NCBI GenBank assembly: GCA_026260175.1
Contig: JAKCWW010000997.1
Location: forward strand, 13,804-56,794
Length of the DNA stretch: 42,991 nt
DNA from: Reticulitermes lucifugus
Lineage: Eukaryota; Arthropoda; Insecta; Blattodea; Rhinotermitidae
Direction: 5' to 3'
Shown: positions 1 to 9,654 of the stretch, piece after piece
Position numbering within the stretch: the first letter of the stretch is position 1
Layout of the letters: every line of letters starts with the position of its first letter
The notes under the pieces: generated by a model
Seen by the model: only the letters and a program-made list of their open reading frames with translations
What the model was told of the DNA's origin: nothing
Databases searched by the model: none
Program-made: the position numbers and the translations under genes

Positions 1-97
1 TATGTCAATGAAAAATTCCAATGACACCATCGGGAATCGAACCTGCGACCTTCCGGCTTGTACCGCAGTGCCTCAACCAACTGCGCCACCGCGTACC
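1..97 (-). repeat. tRNA-like head of a SINE, cut by the window edge
   Basis: On the minus strand from about 97 downward there is an A-box-like TGGCGCAGTTGG and a B-box GGTTCGATTCC spaced as in a tRNA gene. The sequence then runs into non-tRNA sequence toward position 1. The layout is that of the pol III promoter head of a SINE rather than a working tRNA: the acceptor arms do not pair and no clean terminator follows. The body of this copy lies outside the window. Confidence 0.6.
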
Positions 98-202
98 CCC
101 CATCGCCATCTAGCGCGGAGGTTAAAGAAAGATAGCTATACCTCTACTTCCCCTCTGTGTCTTCATGACAGGTTATAAGGTGAAATTTACCTTTTACCTT
201 TC
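98..202 (+). repeat. SINE family A, 3' end only
   Basis: This stretch matches the 3' third of the commonest SINE in the window: the 'catctagtgc' block, the 'agctatacctctac' block, 'cttcatga', and a terminal (TTTACC) tail ending near 198. It is in plus orientation and abuts the oppositely oriented tRNA-like head at 97/98, so two SINE pieces were joined here. Positions 203-528 show nothing that I recognise. Confidence 0.6.
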
Positions 203-528
203 ATCTAAATCATATACAAAACTTTAGTTCATATCCCACACAGCACATAGTCTGTGCCCGTTAAAATGTCCAGTCGGTAAACGATTTTAGGTTATTAATG
301 CTGATTGTCAAAACCATACTGAACGCATAAATACGCTGTGCGCGCAAAATGCAGACTTCCTGAATGTTACAGCATGCAGTACATATGATCACCACTGGGC
401 TTTGAAAGGTTAAGACAAACCCCCCGGCTCCCAGAGCAATAACAAATCTGTTCAATTTTACGAAATGCACTGCAAAGTATAAACGGCAGTGTAGACAGTC
501 ACTACCTGCAGAGTTCTGCTACAGTATT

Positions 529-862
529 GGGTGCGTTCGCAAAGTTGCGAAAAGCGACTATTCGCTTCGTCTTATCTGTCCGTCTGTCCGCATGGAACTC
601 GGCTCCCACAGGACGGATTTTCGCGAAATTTGATACTGGAGACTTTTATTAAAATATATTGAAAAAATTCAAGTTTGGTTAAAATATCGGGCGCTCTACA
701 TGAAGATCTAAGTACATTCTTGATACCTGGCTGAATTCTTCCTGGATGGAGAGAAGCTTCAGATAAAAGTTTAAGATAAAATCAAAACACACATTTAATG
801 TCAAACACATTTTTTTCCGAAAATCGCGCCGTTTACGAGATAATTACGATAAATACGGGTGA
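529..862 (+). repeat. Unclassified interspersed repeat D, plus copy
   Basis: About 330 bp starting at 'ggtgcgttcgcaaa' and containing 'gtccgtctgtccgcatgg'. A clearly related copy lies inverted at 9243-9587. Similarity extends through the AT-rich middle (shared 'attcaagtttg', 'gctgaattctt', 'atcaaaacaca') to the shared 'aaaatcg.gccgttta.gagata' end. No ORF and no recognised promoter boxes are visible. Class is unknown. From 863 to 1151 there is only a short (TG)n run near 1060 and no gene. Confidence 0.6.
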
Positions 863-1151
863 GCCAGATGGGCCATAGATGATCGGACATAATACGACGC
901 ACAGAACGTTCGATTTGCACGCCGGGTAATTAAGACGACGATACATAGCATAATAATATTTAATGCTTATTGCTTAAACCGCAAGAGGTAGAGATGCATT
1001 TCGCATGGCGGATAATTCAGGCAAAAATACATTCAAAGGTCCGCAAGCACAACAGTGTTTTGTGTGTGTGTGAAGGGTCCCGCAGCAGATGCTACGGACA
1101 CACCGCAGCCTTAAGGCTTATTGTGCAACCCTGTGATGAAGATGATTACTG

Positions 1152-1304
1152 TTTTTTTTTCTTTTTCCGTGGGGAAAACCGAAGTACTCGGGGGAAAACC
1201 TGACCCAGTGCCACTTTGTCCACCCCACATGGACTGACCCGGGATCGAACCCGGGCCTCCGCGGTGAAAGGCCGGCGACTAACGGCCTGAGCCATGGCAC
1301 GGCC
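1152..1304 (-). repeat. SINE family B, near full length
   Basis: On the minus strand this reads as a tRNA-like head (A-box-like TGGCTCAGGCCG, B-box GGTTCGATCCC), then a body with 'gtggacaaagtggcactggg' and 'gagtacttcggttttcccc', then an A-rich tail that appears as poly-T near 1152-1166 on the plus strand. A second, more decayed plus-strand copy lies at 13652-13771. Positions 1305-1870 show no supported feature. Confidence 0.7.
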
Positions 1305-1870
1305 TCACAAGTGTTACGTTATTCTTGCATTTCCCATCTTGTTCTCATAATAAAGTAATGTTAAGTAAAGTGTAAAACCTCCAGAGATATAAGTAACTAT
1401 ATCTACCTCCATCAGTGTATCAGATGCAAGAGGCTGAGGTTAGCGCCCGCCCACGTGACCCAGTGACACGGACTAAAGCGGACACTCACCCGGAACAGAA
1501 CTACTAGACTCCACCGCAACTGATCCACTAGATAGCGAATTTCAAGTTACATCAACTGAAAACTGTTTAGTGTAAACAGGTTAGCAAATGTACGAGTGGC
1601 TGGCTTAAGAAGCAATTCTGGGGCGTCCGCTCTGTTATTGCCTCTGCGGGCATTTCAAATCCTGAATGCTAACTTCTTTCATCTCACAAGCGGTGTAAAC
1701 GAGGCGAAGGGGACGAGAGGTGGCAAAATCAGATCTCGATTTATAACAACTAGTCAGCGCCCCTCAGCTCAGTCCTTCTTGAGAAATGAATACCTGCTTA
1801 GACAACCCACAAGTATATGGCGCTCCAAGGTTCATTACCTTGTTAACCAGAGTCCGTTACTGATCCTTCT

Positions 1871-1945
1871 AAGTTGTCCCCGTGCACGCCATTCAGGCAT
1901 ACAGCGAGAGTAGAGGTATAGCTCCACTCATTCTTAATCTTAATC
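1871..1945 (-). repeat. SINE family A, 3' end only
   Basis: Minus-strand fragment of the family A tail region ('gccattcaggcatacag', 'tagaggtatagctccactcattctta'), truncated at its 5' side. It is followed after about a dozen bases by a plus-strand copy, so the two point away from each other. Confidence 0.6.
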
Positions 1946-1957
1946 TATTTTAATGTT

Positions 1958-2225
1958 ATCCGCTCGAGAACCGAGGAACTGTGGTTGTATTCCCGATAAG
2001 GGCAAAAGGTTGGTCTCTTCTCCAAATGATCGAGACCGACAGTGGGGCCCACCCAGCCTCCTTTCAATACGCACCGGGAATCGATTTCCCCGGAAGTAAG
2101 ATGGCCGAAGGCGTGAGGCTAAACACTCACGATCCAGTGCCAAGGTCACGAATGAGTGCAGCTATACCTCCAGGCCCCCGTATGCCTCCATGGCGTGCAC
2201 AGGGACACCTTTACCTCTACCTCAC
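1958..2225 (+). repeat. SINE family A, near full length
   Basis: Plus-strand copy with a decayed tRNA-like head (B-box remnant 'gtggttgtattcccg'). The body contains 'ctccaaatgatcgagaccgac', 'ggggcccacccagcctcc' and the 'gagctatacctc' block, and the copy ends in the characteristic 'tttacctctacctc' tail. All family A copies in this window share this order of blocks. Confidence 0.7.
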
Positions 2226-4170
2226 AACTACGCCTAGGTTCTCTACGTCAAATCACATTTTTCTGCAACAGCAGTGTTAAAAGTAACCTTTCGAGTTTCA
2301 TTCAGCATGAATTTAAAACAATAAGTTGACGGACTTGCACGTACAGCCGCATTACATTAGTCTCTAACATAATTTTCGTGATGTGTCGTTACTAGCCTAT
2401 ACATTTTACCCTGGATCGACCTTAAGACGATAAAAAAGGAGGGGGGAGAGGGGAACATGCTTATAGGCAAATTAGTTTTGACTTGACGAGATTTGACCCT
2501 ACGCGAACTGTTTCTGGAATCCAACTATCGCATATAAGCAACAGTATTTGCGTATGCAGTGTCTTTTCAAAACAACGGGGTCTCCTACATTGCCTTAACG
2601 TATTTTACGATTCAGAATAACCGAAACTACACTCGACAGGATCTACTTCAGATGTACAAAAAGTATAGACATAAAAGACCAAAGCATACTCTACTGTAAA
2701 TAAGAGTAGAGGTATAGGTAGTGTTTTCTGTAGGCGGTAACGCTGTGTTTTTCACTACATATAAGATGAGAGTGGCAACTACTACAGGAGCAGGTCCATC
2801 ACCTGTTTCAATGACTACCTGGAAGTTGGTAACAGGTACAACTAGACAAACAGATGTATATATTCGTTGATGCACTTGCTGATGTAAATAAAGTTTTATT
2901 ATTATTATAGAATAACCGACATGATGACGATGCAGCATTTGATTTTATTGCAGCCATCTTTCTCTGGGGAATCATACTTGCTCGGTTTCTGGGCTGATAC
3001 AGTAACAACAAAAACGTAATCCCATCTCAGGAAACAGAATGAACTAACGAATTAGCAAGTGGCTCCAGGTGTTAATACAAATAAAACCTGCAGGCTTAAT
3101 CAGTCAAACTTGGTTAGCCATCCCTGTCCGAAATCGTTATACGGAGAACGACACAGATACCGTTCCACAAACGGAAATTACTCGTGCGTTATTGCTTTCT
3201 TGTGGACTCCACCGTTGCAAATCTGGTACAGCTGTACACCAGGCTCTATTCAATTCATAAGGCAGACCATGAACAGGCGCCAATATCCGCTTGTAGCAAA
3301 CCCGTAGGAAGAAGACCGGAAGTGACCCGAATTCTGACGTGTGTGACCATTCCAAAGAATGAGAGTGAACCACCCCGCCTCCTCTCCCAAAAATCGACAA
3401 TGAAAGAACATGAATTTTCAAATCTAATTACAACATTTCTGTCTTCTTCTATATCATCTTCCAAGCATGGTAAAAGTCACACAAAGCAAAAGATACGAAT
3501 CACTTATTTCATATATCTTAATAAGGGCACAAGCAAAACGTAGTTTCGGAACAGCTGTCCGAATTTGCGTACAGTTACAGCCAGAAAACAGCGTGTGCCG
3601 AAGAAAGGACGATTACTTTTTAGCACGAATCCACAAATTTCCTTAAAATATAGCAGCCATCTGAAACTTCTACGCGTTATAAGTGTGGCACGAAGCAAGT
3701 TCCTTACTTAAGACCCACCAGTATTAGTCGCCACCGTAAAAAAGTTGGTGGTCCGGGCGACCTGGCAGCTGCAATTTGTGTACCCTTGCTTTTTACTGCA
3801 GTCAAAATTTCTTCTATTAACTCCTGCGACTTTAAAATGCTTCAAACAACATCGCGGTCAAACTCCTGTTTTGTACTTTGGAAGTTCCATGTTCAAAACT
3901 TTACCCGTCACCGTAATCCAAGACTACAACATAACCTCTATCTATATACACCCTAAATTATCCTTTGTACTAAAGTGTTTATATCAGAACTCAACGTAAC
4001 TTTTCGGGATATATTACATACCTTCCCAGATATTACTCCCCCTTACTTTTCTATAATTTTGAGAATATATAACCCTCTTAAAATCGTACCTCCATTGTAA
4101 AATGAGATCGCATTTAGATTCGAAACACCTAGAACTGATTATCCTTCTTCGTATTTTCTGATATTCTACA
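2226..4170. other. Intergenic, no supported gene
   Basis: Only short open frames in shifting registers occur here, without splice sites or recognisable domains. A 'taaataaagttttatt' stretch near 2884 resembles a polyadenylation region but has no coding sequence before it on the same strand. Confidence 0.5.
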
Positions 4171-4210
4171 TTACCTGACGATGGCCTATTCCGGTCGAAA
4201 CAGGTTGTAA
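4171..4210 (+). ncRNA. Candidate hammerhead ribozyme, type I
   Basis: Core CTGACGA at 4175-4181. An unpaired T follows, then stem II GGCC 4183-4186 with GGTC 4193-4196. GAAA lies at 4197-4200. Stem III pairs A4200-T4205 and C4201-G4204 around a 2-nt loop. The predicted cleavage base is T4206. Stem I pairs TTAC 4171-4174 with GTAA 4207-4210. All invariant core positions of the family consensus CTGANGA...GAAA are present. It was folded by hand only. Downstream is AT-rich with 'aataaa' near 4231. The rest of 4211-4845 shows nothing that I recognise. Confidence 0.5.
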
Positions 4211-4845
4211 CCAAATTACTGTATATATAATAAACATTCTTAGTTGTAATTGTGATAGTAGAGTATTATTGTTTACCGGTGATCGCTTACCCTGAATGAT
4301 GTTTTACTCCTCTAGGAATATACCGCGATACTAGCTCAAATTACGCCACGACCACTTCCTTCCACGTGCTTCATAATTCACCATTTAATAACCACCCTAC
4401 AACTCGACACACATAATCTGCGGTATTGAAATAGTCATTTAAAAAAACATAAATGAACAGCGTCAAGCTGCAATCTCAATGACAGCCGTAAGGAAACTTG
4501 TACCAGAGAGATTCACTGTGCCGATTTGCACCTTTTCCAGATGTGTATGTTGTTATGTTTATGGTTAGAAGTTCCGGAATACAAATGTTACAAAGCACCG
4601 TTCTGATGTTTATGTCCAGAAGTGAAAATTCGACCACGGAAACACAAGACCATCAACGTTTCTTCGCCGTGTTCAGGTGCATTTAGACTACTTCAACAAC
4701 AAATAGTTGAAAATTGTTTCATACTCGACTCCCACAAGCCGCAATGCAGCAAGGCCTATCCTGCTCTACGCAAGGACTGCGAGATACCACAGGCTCTCCA
4801 AGCGGTGTGGGGAGCGTTTGGGATATGACGTCGTGACGATTGGTA

Positions 4846-4893
4846 TGTTACCGACGTTTCGGAGAAACTTGCTTCCTCAATCTTCAGGATCTA
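4846..4893 (-). ncRNA. Hammerhead-like motif, stem I not evident
   Basis: Minus strand: core CTGAAGA (4887 down to 4881), a hairpin pairing GAGGAA (4878-4873) with TTTCTC (4867-4862), then GAAAC (4860-4856), loop GTCG, GT and A. Thus core boxes and stems II and III can form. However, the flanks TAGATC and ACATACC do not pair as stem I, and stem II has extra bases at its foot. Probably a decayed terminal repeat of the same class as the other motifs. Confidence 0.35.
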
Positions 4894-5357
4894 CAGTCTA
4901 AGTCTCTCCTTGGACTGACTGGTTCTTGAATATTTAACAACGCACTTTAACCTTTTTGGCTAACAACGTGGAATGGTAAAATTATTACGAATTATCAATC
5001 TGACAGGATGTAAAAAGCAACGGTCGCACCCAGGTGCTGAAGGTATCGCCATCACAGCTTTTGAAAACCACGAAACTTTCACAATACATGTCTTCGCCCA
5101 AGATGCGAACTCGTGCATACGAAGGAGAGCGACATTCGGCTCACAGATTATTATGGTTATGGCGACCGGGGATCAGTGTCCGGCACAGACAAGACGTTTC
5201 ACTTTGCCAGCAGCAATAGCAACCTTGAGATCGCCCAGCCTATTATCCTGAGATACAAAGCGGTCACAGTACGAAACCGTGCCAGGGTCAATAACGCGTG
5301 GGACCAGTACAGGTTACCTCCACACCCGAAATTCTGCATGGCACAGTTTCAATGACA
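4894..5357. other. Intergenic, no supported gene
   Basis: Overlapping short open frames here have no splice sites or domains. I see no repeat signature until the SINE tail begins at about 5358. Confidence 0.4.
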
Positions 5358-5664
5358 GGTAATGGTAAAGTTGTCTCTGTCCACGCCATGAAGGCATACA
5401 GGGCCTGCCTACTTGTAGTGGGAGATATAGCTCCACACATTCTTAACCTCAGCACTACAGGGAAGTAGCCATGGTCAACGTCACGCTCCGGCCGCTTTAG
5501 CCCCAAGGAAATAACCCACGATACCATTGAACAAGAGGCAGGATGGACCACAGAACCGGTCTCAATCTTTTGGAAAAAAGAAAAAACTCTTGCACCTGCC
5601 GGGAATCAAACCCCGAATAGCCCAACCCATAGTTTAGTCACTGTGACAACTGAGCTACCCGGCT
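5358..5664 (-). repeat. SINE family A, full length
   Basis: Minus-strand copy. The (TTTACC)-type tail is at the left end, followed in plus-strand reading by 'acgccatgaaggcatacag', 'tagctccacacattctta', 'ggccgctttagcccc', and the tRNA-like head at the right (B-box remnant 'gggaatcaaacc', A-box region 'ctgagctaccc'). About 305 bp; the most complete head-to-tail copy of the family in the window. Confidence 0.75.
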
Positions 5665-5765
5665 CGTTTTCGTGGTTGGTAGAGTACAAATCATGAAGCT
5701 TCTAATTATACTGTTTAATTTCGTCCGTGCTTGTAAGACGATTCATCCTCGTTGTGTTTTAGATT

Positions 5766-5852
5766 CAAGAAGCACAGTAGATTCAGTCAAACACAGCTTT
5801 CATTTATTCAGTATTAACTCAACACGTTCCGGCCCAAAGCGCCATCATGATT
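5766..5852 (-). repeat. Decayed hammerhead-bearing terminal repeat, left copy
   Basis: Read on the minus strand this aligns along about 85 bp with 6121-6209 on the plus strand: 'atgatggcgctttgggccg' against 'atgatggcccactgggccg', then shared 'atactgaataaatgaa', 'gactgaatct' and 'ttcttg'. Core boxes are broken (ATCATGA for CTGATGA, GGAAC for GAAAC). It forms an outward-facing pair with the intact right copy. Confidence 0.6.
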
Positions 5853-5932
5853 AATAGTGGCTTACAAAATTACGTGTTGTGAAAGTGAGTGAAAAACAAT
5901 TGGATGTATTGAAGATTGTGAACTCTCGACGA

Positions 5933-5977
5933 CCCCCCTGAGGATGGCACAGAGTGTGCCGAAACATATGTAGGGGG
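5933..5977 (+). ncRNA. Hammerhead ribozyme, minimal type I, complete
   Basis: Stem I CCCCC 5933-5937 pairs with GGGGG 5973-5977. Core CTGAGGA lies at 5938-5944, then one unpaired T. Stem II GGCACA 5946-5951 pairs with TGTGCC 5955-5960 around a 3-nt loop. GAAA lies at 5961-5964. Stem III A5964-T5971 and C5965-G5970 closes a 4-nt ATAT loop, and the predicted cleavage base is A5972. Every residue of the hammerhead consensus is present and all three helices form. Open stem I and a 2-bp stem III are as described for hammerheads of Penelope-like elements. The one oddity is the extra T before stem II, shared by all copies in this window. Confidence 0.65.
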
Positions 5978-6117
5978 CAAGAAATCAGTGAAAGATAGTG
6001 TATTTGTTGGATTGAAATAAAATTAATTAGATACTCAAAAATGCACGGTATATATAATATAAAACCATCTTCAGTTTGGCAACAATGGTGCTGCGTATTT
6101 AATCTTCCATTCTTGTC

Positions 6118-6209
6118 AACCTGATGATGGCCCACTGGGCCGAAACATGTAGTTAAGTTCATACTGAATAAATGAATTGCCGTGTTCAACTGAATCTATT
6201 GTGATTCTT
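6118..6209 (+). ncRNA. Hammerhead ribozyme and 3' tail of a terminal repeat
   Basis: Core CTGATGA 6121-6127, unpaired T. Stem II GGCCC 6129-6133 pairs with GGGCC 6137-6141. GAAA lies at 6142-6145. Stem III A6145-T6150 and C6146-G6149 closes a 2-nt loop, with cleavage base A6151. Stem I is short: AAC 6118-6120 with GTT 6152-6154. The 55 bp that follow (AATAAA near 6168, ending 'gtgattcttg') are shared with the inverted copy at 5766-5852, so the ribozyme is part of a repeated element. Confidence 0.55.
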
Positions 6210-6878
6210 GTTTGTCCACACTGCTGTTAATCTGTACTTCAGAAGTACAAACATCTTCCTCAGTGCCTTGTGCTCTAATGCCCTTATTTGTACTGTTCCC
6301 TACAGTAAGAAACAAAGTTCCATGCCGTACAAAATAACGGGTAAATCAACACGTAGTTATATTCGTTTCTTATATTTTAAACAAGGCACGGGAAGACATA
6401 AACTCTCCACACTGCATGCTGTAACTTTCAGCCATCCCGGGGTTACTTCGTATTTCTTACTACATAAATATCTGCTGACACTAGGCCTACACCAACAAAA
6501 ACTTACCAGAACATTCTGCAACACCGACACTAAGTGACTCCCTATGAACACTGCAATCACTTTACTACGCTGGCCTACGGTTTGTGTAACGTCTTACGTA
6601 GCACGGAACACAACATGCAGCCGCACCGCACGGCCGTCGCTTAGACACTCAAACGTCACAGATCTCAAATGCCGACTGCTACGTAGCACAGCTTGCACTC
6701 GTGTCGTACTAGGAGGAAGGTGGGGATGAGTTTCATTCATGAATAGCTTGGAGGAGAAGCGAAAACTACATAAATGTCTCGGTGGTGATCCGTGGCAGAC
6801 GCAAGCTGAATTCAAAAAGAACATATCACGCGAGTTTTGAGAGTTTCGCAGTGGCGTGGCTGAGGATTCCGTTCTGAT

Positions 6879-6944
6879 GCTGCGTCAATGGGTAAATCGG
6901 ATCCCGACTTTGACGCCGGGATCCGATTACCCCACCGACGCAGC
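6879..6944. repeat. Short near-perfect hairpin
   Basis: Arms of 28 nt at 6879-6906 and 6917-6944 are inverted copies with about four mismatches around a 10-nt loop. Each arm holds a GGATCC site and ends in 'gctgcgtc'. No coding or promoter context explains it. It could be a small foldback remnant. Confidence 0.5.
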
Positions 6945-7119
6945 GTAATATCCCAGAATAAGGGAATCCCCAACAACAGATTTTCCTTCTGCTGGAGACA
7001 GCGTCTCTTCTATGTAATCGCTACCATCACACAAGGGACTCTACAATTACGCATTCTGCCCATAAAACAAACGACAACTCACTTTAGTAACGTCTAACGC
7101 CTCTCAGTTCACTGAGTCC

Positions 7120-7300
7120 AAGTTGACAAATGCCAGACCCGTCAATAAACCCAGTGGTCAGGTTTTTGACAACTGGGATTCGATTCTTGGCAGGTGGTGG
7201 AATTTTCCTCTTCGCCACCACCTCCAGATAGGTTCTAGAGTCCGATCAGCCTCCCACCCAATGGGCACCGACGGCTTTTTCCCCATGAAGCCTATGTCCA
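7120..7300 (+). repeat. SINE family A, 3'-truncated
   Basis: Plus-strand head and first half of family A ('gggattcgattcttggcagg' B-box region, 'cagcctcccacccaatgggcaccg'). The tail third is missing. It lies directly before another plus-strand copy. Confidence 0.6.
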
Positions 7301-7334
7301 TCTCGCAACTTGCGTACGAATACCTATGTTCGCT

Positions 7335-7635
7335 TGTAGGAATAGCCAGGCGACTAGGCTAAGAGGCGGACAACAAACGCATGGCGGTTCGATTCCCGGC
7401 TGTTACAAAGGATTTTCCTTTTTCACAAACATCAAGATCAGTTCTGGGGCCCACCTAGCCTCCAATGAATGGGTACCGGGAGATCTTTCCCCGGAAGTAA
7501 AGCATCCGGGACGAAAGGCCGACCACTTATCCCATCTAGTGCAGAGGTTCAGAATAACTGGAACTACACCTCCACTACTCCATGTGCCTTCATGGTGTAC
7601 ACACGGACAACTTTACCATTACCCTTACACGTCTT
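7335..7635 (+). repeat. SINE family A, full length
   Basis: Plus-strand copy. B-box GGTTCGATTCCC lies near 7387, with the body blocks 'ggggcccacctagcctcc' and 'ccggaagtaaag', then 'gccttcatggtgtacac', and the tail 'actttaccattacc'. Downstream, 7636-7929 shows nothing recognisable. Confidence 0.7.
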
Positions 7636-7929
7636 CAAGACGTCATGTTTAGGCACAGGGGCGGATATATGGGCCTAACATGGGATTCACCTAATATTAG
7701 CAGGGTTAAAACTACTTACAGTACAATATACTCGCCCAGTCTCACAACACGCTTCAAAAAATATTTTATAGGAGCTATCTGAAAACTCTACGTTTAAATG
7801 TTATGATCGGTGACAAAAGGGGAGCAGTGATTTACTTTTTCCATCTTACACGTGACAAAGAAAACCTGTTTCTTGACTAAGTAACTGCATGTACCAGGGC
7901 CCCATCCGACAAGTCAATGCCAGGTCAGT

Positions 7930-8110
7930 TAAGCCAGCAAAACGGCTCACTTTATGAAACCCAAAGTTTCATTGCCGTGTTCACAAAAACCCGCTACTGA
8001 CCCCTGTTATCAGCCAGATGAATCCAGCCCTCCTCCTTCTTTAGCACCATGGGCCTTTAAGTTTGCCCTTGGCTGCCCTCACGACACAAGCCCATTTCAA
8101 TCCGGTCCAC
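7930..8110 (+). repeat. Possible interspersed repeat E, plus copy
   Basis: The frame starting at 7954 has the peptide pattern SLPCSQKPATDPC followed by DESSPPP, which I recognise as a peptide recurring in repetitive sequence of several arthropod genomes. A related segment in the opposite orientation lies near 9655-9750 (peptide ITQLVKKFPAF). The element class is unknown to me, and this identification rests on memory of the peptide pattern. Confidence 0.3.
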
Positions 8111-8346
8111 AGCGTCCACTCGCATTCAACTTACTTTTTTAATACCGTTCTCCCATCTACGCCTGTGGCTTCAAAGTCGCCTCGTTCCTTCAGGCTAACT
8201 TCGCAAGCACTTCTATTTTCTATCATTAGTGCACCCACCTAATCTTTCTTGATTTGTTCACCCTGATATATGGTGAAGGATACAACTATAAAGTTCCTAA
8301 TTATGCAAGTTTCTCCAATATGCTCGTACCACCCCCTCTTAAATCT

Positions 8347-8586
8347 AAATATACCAAGGCCTTGTTTTACACCCGTTTGTTTTACGCCTTTTTGCCTTAA
8401 AGCCCTTTGCCAAGTCACGCCACTTCTTAAACGTCCTCTCATTTCGGTTTAACGCTCTTTGGTTGGTTTGTTCCCATTTGTTTCTTTTTACCTTATGGAA
8501 GTATCACTTTCGAATTACGCCTCTTTTACTTACGCCCATATTTTCAGGAACACAGGTACGGTGTAAAACAAGGCCTTGGTGTATTC
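8347..8586. mobile_element. MITE with perfect 20-bp terminal inverted repeats
   Basis: CCAAGGCCTTGTTTTACACC at 8354-8373 is repeated exactly inverted at 8560-8579. With one mismatch the similarity extends outward over AATATA/TGTATT to about 8347 and 8586. The interior (186 bp) is T-rich on the plus strand and non-coding. A target duplication is not clear: TA steps are present at both edges, which would suit a Tc1/mariner-type element. The first 11 bases of the terminus are themselves palindromic. Confidence 0.65.
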
Positions 8587-9242
8587 CCCTTAGCGCTCTG
8601 TTCTAGAACACACTCGGCTATGTTCCTCCGTTAAAGGGACAGCAGCACAAGTTTCACACCCACATAAACAACACACAAAATCAGAGTTTTGAATATTTTA
8701 AACTCTGCGTTTATAGCAGTTTGTTACATGTTTAGACAAAGGATAAAAATAAACCGGTTATCGGTGTCCGTTAATTCGCCAATGGGGAAGTACGTGAAAG
8801 TATTTTAGCATCCAGGGTTACAAGGATGATTAAGTCGGGGAAAAAGAGAGACATGCATCAAAGTAAAAAGCATACAGAACATGTCGGAATCGAAAAGAGA
8901 TAACTTAAATGACACGAGAATAATATAACAAGATAGACAATGTACGTACAACGTTACATTGTCGAGCGTTCGCGTAACCATTGGTGCCACGGAAAAGCAA
9001 CAGTACGTTCCCTTTTTCTTGTAGATGTAGCTGCAACGGTATAAAATTGTTCAGTGTTGCCATGGAAATGAAACAATGTGTTCCTTTGCACTGTTGTCGA
9101 GCTACAAAATATTTCGTACTGCTGTTAACAGTAGGTATTAAATATTATGAGCGTGTCTGTATTCTTACCTAAGTTATCCGACAAGCAAATCGCATTTCTT
9201 CTGCGCCGCAATGCATTGTCATCTGTGGCCTGTCTGCCTGTA
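8587..9242. other. Intergenic, no supported feature
   Basis: Short open frames only, with no repeat signature that I can match elsewhere in the window. Confidence 0.4.
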
Positions 9243-9587
9243 CCATGTTTTTCCACATTATCTCATAAACGGCACGATTTTGGAAAAAAAAATTATTCCA
9301 CATAAGATGTGTTTTGATTTTTCTCTACAACATTTTTCTGACACATTTCTCGTTCTAACAAGAATTCAGCGAGATATCACCATAAATGTTTTAGGTCTCC
9401 ACGTAAAGCACCCGCTATTCTTGTCAAATTTCAATCAAACTTGAATTTTCTCGACAGATTTTCGAAAAATCCTCAAACATCAAATTTCATGACAATCCTT
9501 CCAGTGGGAGCCGAGTTCCATGCGGACAGACGGACAGCAGACATGACGAAGCTAATGCTCGCTTTTCACAATTTTGCGAACGCACCT
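9243..9587 (-). repeat. Unclassified interspersed repeat D, minus copy
   Basis: The reverse complement aligns with 529-862 along nearly its whole length, from 'ggtgcgttcgcaaa' through 'gtccgtctgtccgcatggaa' to the 'gccgtttatgagataat' end, with scattered substitutions and small indels. No coding potential. Confidence 0.6.
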
Positions 9588-9654
9588 AAAAATGGATCTC
9601 AGTTGAATAAGCCGAGAGGGTGTGGACAGGTCCACGGTTTAGGACAGATCCATG

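Noticed and set aside
29..97. tRNA gene on the minus strand
   Set aside because: Promoter boxes are present, but the acceptor arms do not pair and it continues into SINE body; tRNA-like only.
1226..1304. tRNA gene on the minus strand
   Set aside because: Same reason; it is the head of SINE family B with an A-rich tail downstream.
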